Virus record (IMG/VR): IMGVR_UViG_3300032282_006264
Coordinates: 1 to 28,433 of that record
Source of the DNA: a virus
Strand: one strand, 5' to 3'
DNA length: 28,433 nt
Part shown: positions 24,049 to 28,433 of the stretch, piece after piece
Layout: the number at the start of each line of letters is the position of its first letter
How positions within the stretch are numbered: position 1 is the stretch's first letter
The notes under the pieces: model-generated
Told to the model about the DNA's origin: nothing
Seen by the model: the letters and a program-made list of their open reading frames with translations, nothing else
Databases searched by the model: none
Position numbers and translations under genes: made by a program

Positions 24049-25064
24049 CAGCCGTAATACCTTATGACACAGATCCCAGATCCGCCATTCCCGCCCGCAG
24101 AGTCGCCGCCCCCGCCCCCAGATCCGGTATTGGCAGTTGCGTTTCCGCCAGTTGTCTCGTTTCCGTACTGCAGTGAGTTCGGGGCGCCAAATTGGCTTGT
24201 CTGTGAAACTGTTCCTGAGTTATTTACCCCTGGCCCACCGCCAGCAAGAGCGCGCCCGAATATTGCTACACCCTGTCCCCCTTGGGGGCTTCCCCAGCCA
24301 AGGGCATCTGGAGCAAATGTTGAATGACCTAGACCGGTGGAGGCAGTTGATCGCGGATATGTATATGGTACCGAGGCTGTCGCGTAAGCAAAGGCATTTG
24401 AAAATGCCAAATTTGATCCACCCGCACCGCTTCCCCCAGTTGCGTAATTTGGGATAGTGGTGCACCCAGAGACGCTCCCCACAATTGCCAAGCCGCCAGA
24501 AGATCCACCCGGAACCCCGACAACAGATAGAGCGACTACGGTCAGCCCGCTAGGGACGTACGCCCACGCAGCCCTTCCGCCACCGAGCGCCGTTACGGTT
24601 CCTATTGGTGCAGATAACGAATTGGTCACTAGAGTTGTCGGAGATCCATCAGAATGATTTCCAGTTGCGCTGCTCGTGGTTTGTCCCGCACCGCCAGCAC
24701 CGACGGTAACTGTCAGGTATGAAACACTTGACATGTCTATAATCTTTTCAACAACTTCTCCAGCCCCGCCCCCAGCTCCTAAGGTGTACGACCCACCGCA
24801 TATGCACGTCGTCACGCTACAGGTGACCCTTGAAGCGCCACGAGAGCCGCCGCCACCTCCGCCAACCAACAGAACATGAATTGCGGATACGTTGGCTGGG
24901 AGCTCATACTCTCCAGAGTTTGCCGGAGCTTTCCTTACGATATAGCTAATTCCTGGAGTTGTAATAACCACTTCCTTCAAGATGGCAGCAGTTGGAGCAA
25001 CTGTGGCGACGTTAGCCCAGCTGCTTGTAATTGAGTCCCATACTTGCGTAATATTTGTTGGCAT
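24048..25064 (-). CDS. Glycine-rich tail adhesin paralogue 3
   Basis: The 338-residue product starts at ATG 25064 with AAGGAG 5 bases upstream, placed inside the last codons of the preceding paralogue. It starts MPTNITQVWDSITSSW, then has a conserved core (HVLLVGGGGGG, then SSVSYLTVTVGAGGAG) and ends GGSGICVIRYYG, all shared with the next two genes upstream. The middle is Gly/Ser/Ala/Thr-rich and differs most. It uniquely has C82, C87 and C89 in TCSVTTCICGG and another Cys near residue 205. It is likely a distal tail-fibre adhesin; Gly-rich sandwich folds of this sort are used for receptor binding in some phages. The fold assignment is inferred. Confidence 0.75.
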   Translation of the reverse strand: MPTNITQVWDSITSSWANVATVAPTAAILKEVVITTPGISYIVRKAPANSGEYELPANVSAIHVLLVGGGGGGSRGASRVTCSVTTCICGGSYTLGAGGGAGEVVEKIIDMSSVSYLTVTVGAGGAGQTTSSATGNHSDGSPTTLVTNSLSAPIGTVTALGGGRAAWAYVPSGLTVVALSVVGVPGGSSGGLAIVGSVSGCTTIPNYATGGSGAGGSNLAFSNAFAYATASVPYTYPRSTASTGLGHSTFAPDALGWGSPQGGQGVAIFGRALAGGGPGVNNSGTVSQTSQFGAPNSLQYGNETTGGNATANTGSGGGGGDSAGGNGGSGICVIRYYG

Positions 25065-25065
25065 G

Positions 25066-26175
25066 CTAACTCCTTGATAGGTATCGTATCACGCAGATCC
25101 CAGATCCACCCGAAGAGCCAGGAACCATAGTGAATGTTGTGTTGGCATTATACGCAGCTCCGCCAATGCCACCAGCGCCAGTTGCCGAAGCCGAGTTTGC
25201 TCGAGTTACGTTCTTTGGCGTTAGAATTGATTGAGTCGGTACACCGTATTGCGCAGGCAATGCGTCAAGGCCTCCAGGAATTACTGTGCTACCGCCAGTA
25301 AATACATTGTTATCACCCGTGTCGTTAACTTGTCCACCATGGCCACCTCCAGCAACCATTCTTCCCATAATGATTACACCTTTGCCGCCAAGGCCTGGGA
25401 CACCATCGTTGGTAGTGCTTCCACCACTAGAAGTTGGATGTCCAGGATTTCCAGCACCGTTAGATGATGTGAATGTTCCACCAGTTGTGGCAGTAGCGCT
25501 TTTAGTAGACGCATGGATACCTCCTGGGCCGCCTGCCCCGCCTCCTGCGCCAGCAAAGTATCCTTTAGTTTGCCCTTCGCTCATTAGCATCCCAGATTTA
25601 TCTACGCCGCTACCAGAATATCCTCCGCTTGATGCACCTGTTGATCCAGCGTAGCTTCCACTCACCGTCCCAGCCGTGCCCGCTGGCCCTCCGCCGCCGC
25701 CGCCGCCAGCAGTTGTGACCGCTGCCCCAATAGTGATAGTGCTTGCGTTTCCAGTCGCCCCGGTTCCAGTTGCCGTCCCTGGGTATGCCGTACCAGATGC
25801 AGAGCCTCCGGCACCTCCAGATCCGACTAAAACGGTAAATGAAGATACTGAAGAAATATCAAAAAGGTTATAGATTACTCCCCCAGCTCCGCCACCACCG
25901 CCGCCGCCCCAGGCAGTGGATCTCCCTCCCCCTAGTCCGCCGCCTCCTCCTCCGCCGACAAGCAGTACTTCAATTTGTTCAGTATCTTGTGGAATAAATG
26001 CAGCAGTAGAAGTGTTAGTGCCTGTTCCTCTCGTAACGGTAATATTGGTATTTAGAGAAAAACCTGTAGTTGAACTTATTTCAATTTCGCGCAGCCCTAT
26101 ATTTGCTGGCTGGGGATCAACAGTAAACTCATTCCATGAAGAACCGCCCCAAACGTATGCTTTATGCGCTGGCAT
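25066..26175 (-). CDS. Glycine-rich tail adhesin paralogue 2
   Basis: The 369-residue product is taken from ATG 26175, two bases after the stop of the preceding gene. This gives an MPAHKAYVWGGSSW start that lines up with its neighbours (MPNRGYVYDGSSW and MPTNITQVWDSITSSW). An in-frame GTG at 26187 would add four residues inside the previous gene. The core IEVLLVGGGGGGG and the SSVSSFTVLVGSGGAGG segment match the paralogues, and the end is GGSGICVIRYLSRS. The middle is long Gly/Ser/Thr-rich sequence with GGAGG and ATGGT runs. It is likely a receptor-binding fibre tip or decoration protein. There is no strong ribosome site of its own, so it is probably translated by coupling. Confidence 0.75.
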   Translation of the reverse strand: MPAHKAYVWGGSSWNEFTVDPQPANIGLREIEISSTTGFSLNTNITVTRGTGTNTSTAAFIPQDTEQIEVLLVGGGGGGGLGGGRSTAWGGGGGGGAGGVIYNLFDISSVSSFTVLVGSGGAGGSASGTAYPGTATGTGATGNASTITIGAAVTTAGGGGGGGPAGTAGTVSGSYAGSTGASSGGYSGSGVDKSGMLMSEGQTKGYFAGAGGGAGGPGGIHASTKSATATTGGTFTSSNGAGNPGHPTSSGGSTTNDGVPGLGGKGVIIMGRMVAGGGHGGQVNDTGDNNVFTGGSTVIPGGLDALPAQYGVPTQSILTPKNVTRANSASATGAGGIGGAAYNANTTFTMVPGSSGGSGICVIRYLSRS

Positions 26176-26177
26176 AC

Positions 26178-27125
26178 CTATGACCACACATATCTAATAA
26201 CGCAGATTCCCGATCCGCCATCTCCGCCAATCCCAGACGAATAATCATCGCCCCCTCCGCCACCTGCTCCGGTATTTGCTGAACCTGATTTATTTGATGC
26301 TGATCCAGACGCCGCGCCGAAGCGGGCCTCCGCAATGTTGCCACCTGCAACCCCTCCACTACCTCCTCCTGCTATTGCCCTACCGAATACGGTGACCCCT
26401 GGGCCGCCATGGTTGGTTAGGGATTGAGAGTAAACATCTGTGGCTGTTGCTACGATACTTCCTGCCCCCATGTATCCAAGACCAAGTCCTGTAGTTGTCA
26501 CAACCCCAGGGCCCGCTGGACCGCCTGCTCCGCCTCCGCCAAATCCGACAAATGTACCGCGCGAGCTTCCGCCAGAAGAGGCTCCAGTCAAGCCTGTTTC
26601 AGAGTAGATATACCCAGCCGTTCCGCCGTTCATTGACCTTGCTCCACCGCCGCCGCCTCCAGCAATTGTTGTTCCAGAATTAGGTATAACGATAGTGCTA
26701 TTAGATCCTGAAGACCCAGAAGTTGCAGTGACAGTTGTTTGGGTAGCGGTATAGGTTCCACCTGCACCGCCAGCACCGATTGTAACGGTGAAGGAAGATA
26801 CCCCAGAGATGTCGTATGAAATAAGTTGAACTCCGCCAGCGCCACCTCCACCACCGTAGGTCCTGCTTCCGCCGCTAGTAATCTTTCCGCCAGAACCACC
26901 CCCACCGCCTCCCCCAACAAGCAAAACTTCCATGCTTGATGCGCTGAACGGTATGTATTTTGATGTAGCGTTGGACCCATTATTAGGGTCTTCACCCTTT
27001 GTTATCGTAATAGTTCCTGCCGTGCTGGTGAGAACAAGTTCTGATATCTCTGGCTGACGAACAACTTTTCCGCCCTGAAGCGCTACCCACGAAGATCCGT
27101 CATAAACATAACCTCTGTTGGGCAT
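26178..27125 (-). CDS. Glycine-rich tail adhesin paralogue 1
   Basis: The 315-residue product is taken from ATG 27125, three bases after the stop of the fibre gene. It begins MPNRGYVYDGSSWVAL, followed by a beta-rich stretch (VLTSTAGTITITKG), the shared core MEVLLVGGGGGGGSGG, and SGVSSFTVTIGAGGAGG. The middle is variable and Gly-rich, and the end is GGDGGSGICVIRYVWS. It is the shortest of the three paralogues and has no insertion comparable to the Cys-rich part of paralogue 3. Function is as for the others: probable tail adhesin, inferred from Gly-rich architecture, position beside a fibre gene and the tail-fibre-type N-terminus. Confidence 0.75.
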   Translation of the reverse strand: MPNRGYVYDGSSWVALQGGKVVRQPEISELVLTSTAGTITITKGEDPNNGSNATSKYIPFSASSMEVLLVGGGGGGGSGGKITSGGSRTYGGGGGAGGVQLISYDISGVSSFTVTIGAGGAGGTYTATQTTVTATSGSSGSNSTIVIPNSGTTIAGGGGGGARSMNGGTAGYIYSETGLTGASSGGSSRGTFVGFGGGGAGGPAGPGVVTTTGLGLGYMGAGSIVATATDVYSQSLTNHGGPGVTVFGRAIAGGGSGGVAGGNIAEARFGAASGSASNKSGSANTGAGGGGGDDYSSGIGGDGGSGICVIRYVWS

Positions 27126-27128
27126 GGT

Positions 27129-27725
27129 TTAGCTCGCGCTCAGATCGCCAATAGCAACCCAGGTATTGGCTGATCGCTTAATGATTGTTGCAAAAGACCA
27201 TTGAGCGCGCAGATATGACCCTGGGGTAGAGTTTAATGTGACGCCAGTTCCTGCAACTATTTGCGTCTTTCCTGCACCGACCTGAAGAATGCGGATCTGG
27301 CAACCAATAGGGTATGGCGTTGTGAGTGCTGAGTCTTGCTGAATCGTGACTGTGTTTGCGCTAGCGACATTCATCTCAATCAAGCGGTCATAGATATCTG
27401 AAAGGTCGGTTGCAAGCGTATAGCTTGATGTCTTTGAAGCTATCGCAAAAACAGATGGATTTGCTACCGATGTGTCATCGGAGTCAATCCAGATGTCACC
27501 AGCTCTTGGTGACGACGGAGCGGAGGTAGCATATGTGACTTTGTTGTTATTTAAGTAAGCGTTATACGCCGCAGTTTGAGTTGCTGCTTTTGTGGAGTCC
27601 GATGACGTGTACGTATCGCTTAGTTGAACAAGACCTTTTTGCGCCGTCGTTCCATCTTGAAATCCAACGGCGCTTCCTACCTCAACCCAAGCAGTTCCGC
27701 TCCATGAGTACTGACGCACGCCCAT
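27129..27725 (-). CDS. Short tail fibre protein (Phage_fiber_2-type repeat)
   Basis: The 198-residue product starts at ATG 27725 with AGGAG 5 bases upstream, embedded in the end of the preceding gene. Residues 4-15 are RQYSWSGTAWVEV, a variant of the [YVW]xxGxxW tag at the start of the next three proteins. Residues about 29-57 (QKGLVQLSDTYTSSDSTKAA and on) match the GLVQLS...ATpxA fibre repeat seen in many tail fibres. A following NNNKVTYATSAPSSPRAGDIW and SGVTLNS-like beta stretches suggest a trimeric fibre/tip shaft. It probably links fibre parts or binds the receptor. Confidence 0.8.
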   Translation of the reverse strand: MGVRQYSWSGTAWVEVGSAVGFQDGTTAQKGLVQLSDTYTSSDSTKAATQTAAYNAYLNNNKVTYATSAPSSPRAGDIWIDSDDTSVANPSVFAIASKTSSYTLATDLSDIYDRLIEMNVASANTVTIQQDSALTTPYPIGCQIRILQVGAGKTQIVAGTGVTLNSTPGSYLRAQWSFATIIKRSANTWVAIGDLSAS

Positions 27726-27733
27726 ATAAACTC

Positions 27734-28433
27734 CTAAATAGACAAGATATATACGATGCCGTCGCCACCTGCGCCACCGGCACCACCGCGAACAGTTGCA
27801 ATTGTCGTTCCGTTTGCAGCACCACCACCACCACCGCCACCGCCAGCGTATCCAGCACCACCAGGGCCACCATTAGCAGACCCTCCAGAGGCCCCTCCGC
27901 CGCCGCCGTTGCCCCATCCGATGGTTCCCCCAGCAGAACCAGTTCCGCCGACCACTCCAGAGCCGAATGCTGCGCCACCAGATGCAGGCGCATCAAACGT
28001 AAATCCAAATCCGCGGCCACCGTTTCCGCCCTTCATTGCGGTAGCAAGAGACGCGCTCTTCCCGCCGCCAGAAGCACCACCCGCTGGTCCAACTGGGTTA
28101 TCTACCGAGTAAAGGCCGGTGTTTGGAGTCAAGCCAGAAGATGCGCCGATTACTCCCCACCCGCCCCAAGACGGAAGCGGCACATTGCTGGCGGCTATAG
28201 CCTGTGCATAAGTAACGGTTGTCAGGGCCGGAGCTGGGGAAGTAGTTGTCCAAGAGGGCACCCCAGTAAGGCCATAGCCGTTTCCGACACCAGGTGCGGT
28301 GAGAGTTCCCGCAGCTGTGCCCGTGCTATTTATGAGCCCGCCGCCTCCTCCAAAGCCGCCAGTGGCCGTCGCGAATGTGCCAAACGTGCTTGCCGCCCCA
28401 GTACCGCCAGCATTTCCAGCAGTAAGAGTTGCC
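27734..28433 (-). CDS. Glycine-rich fibre/adhesin protein, 5' part cut by the window edge
   Basis: The frame is open from the stop at 27734 to the right edge (233 codons) with Gly/Ala/Thr-rich sequence throughout. The in-frame GTG at 28261 is therefore not the real start: the upstream codons read a GGFGGGG stretch and then GVGNGYGLTG, in the same style. The visible part has a PSWGGWGVIGASSG segment, GGASGGGKSASLA, and a C-terminal GGPGGAGYAGGGGGGGGAANG ending in GGDGIVYILSI. The tail resembles the GGSGICVIRY ending of the following paralogues but is not identical. It is probably a fourth, larger member of the glycine-rich adhesin group. Confidence 0.7.
   Translation of the reverse strand, partial: ATLTAGNAGGTGAASTFGTFATATGGFGGGGGLINSTGTAAGTLTAPGVGNGYGLTGVPSWTTTSPAPALTTVTYAQAIAASNVPLPSWGGWGVIGASSGLTPNTGLYSVDNPVGPAGGASGGGKSASLATAMKGGNGGRGFGFTFDAPASGGAAFGSGVVGGTGSAGGTIGWGNGGGGGASGGSANGGPGGAGYAGGGGGGGGAANGTTIATVRGGAGGAGGDGIVYILSI

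Noticed and set aside
24064-26197. Plus-strand proline-rich open frames opposite the glycine-rich genes
   Set aside because: Gly codons (GGN) read as Pro (CCN) on the other strand. These frames have no ribosome sites and mirror the adhesin genes.
27734-28261. Glycine-rich gene starting at GTG 28261
   Set aside because: The same frame is open upstream to the window edge with similar sequence, so the true start is outside the window.

Overview
The window reads as the late structural part of a tailed bacteriophage (Caudoviricetes, long-tailed, siphovirus-like) genome. It could be a free phage, prophage or metagenomic contig; the window alone does not say which. All supported genes lie on the minus strand and are packed with tiny gaps, TAATG-type stop/start overlaps and ribosome binding sites inside the preceding gene. 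No head, packaging, replication or integration gene is visible, and I see no tRNA, rRNA, CRISPR array or insertion sequence. The host is not determinable. A Gram-positive, perhaps actinobacterial, host is weakly suggested by two genes that lack a Shine-Dalgarno sequence but carry a -10-like hexamer 6-7 bases before the start (leaderless style), and by a secreted Pro/Thr-rich surface-type protein.

In the direction of transcription (high to low coordinates), the order begins with an adhesion block (28433-24048). It holds one glycine-rich protein cut by the window edge, a short tail-fibre protein, and three tandem glycine-rich paralogues. Next comes an accessory block (24048-21055): a small unknown protein, a DUF6065-like protein, a CxxCxxCC metal-binding protein, a GT4 glycosyltransferase, a 46-residue coiled-coil protein and an FmdB-like zinc ribbon. 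A putative lysis/surface block follows (20971-19301): a one-TM XhlA-like protein, a secreted protein with a PT-rich stalk, and a two-TM holin candidate. Then come an HNH endonuclease and a HTH plus Cys-cluster protein (19252-18318).

The canonical tail morphogenesis block fills the rest: tail completion protein (18275), major tail protein (17866), a strong terminator, tail assembly chaperones joined by a G_GGA_AAA -1 frameshift site, a 3303-residue tape measure protein carrying an HEIGH metallopeptidase-like domain, and a giant tail hub/fibre protein. The last gene occupies the entire left 6660 bases as one open frame of 2220 codons that I checked line by line. It has no stop in the window and runs off the left edge.

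Together, the tail genes would build a very long non-contractile tail with a large repeat-rich, carbohydrate-binding-like tip. The glycine-rich and fibre proteins probably supply receptor binding. The glycosyltransferase and CxxCxxCC genes might modify virion or host surface components. The main points of interest are the repeat architecture of the giant hub protein, the protease-like domain in the tape measure, the programmed frameshift, the leaderless-type starts, the secreted stalk protein and the glycine-rich paralogue array.
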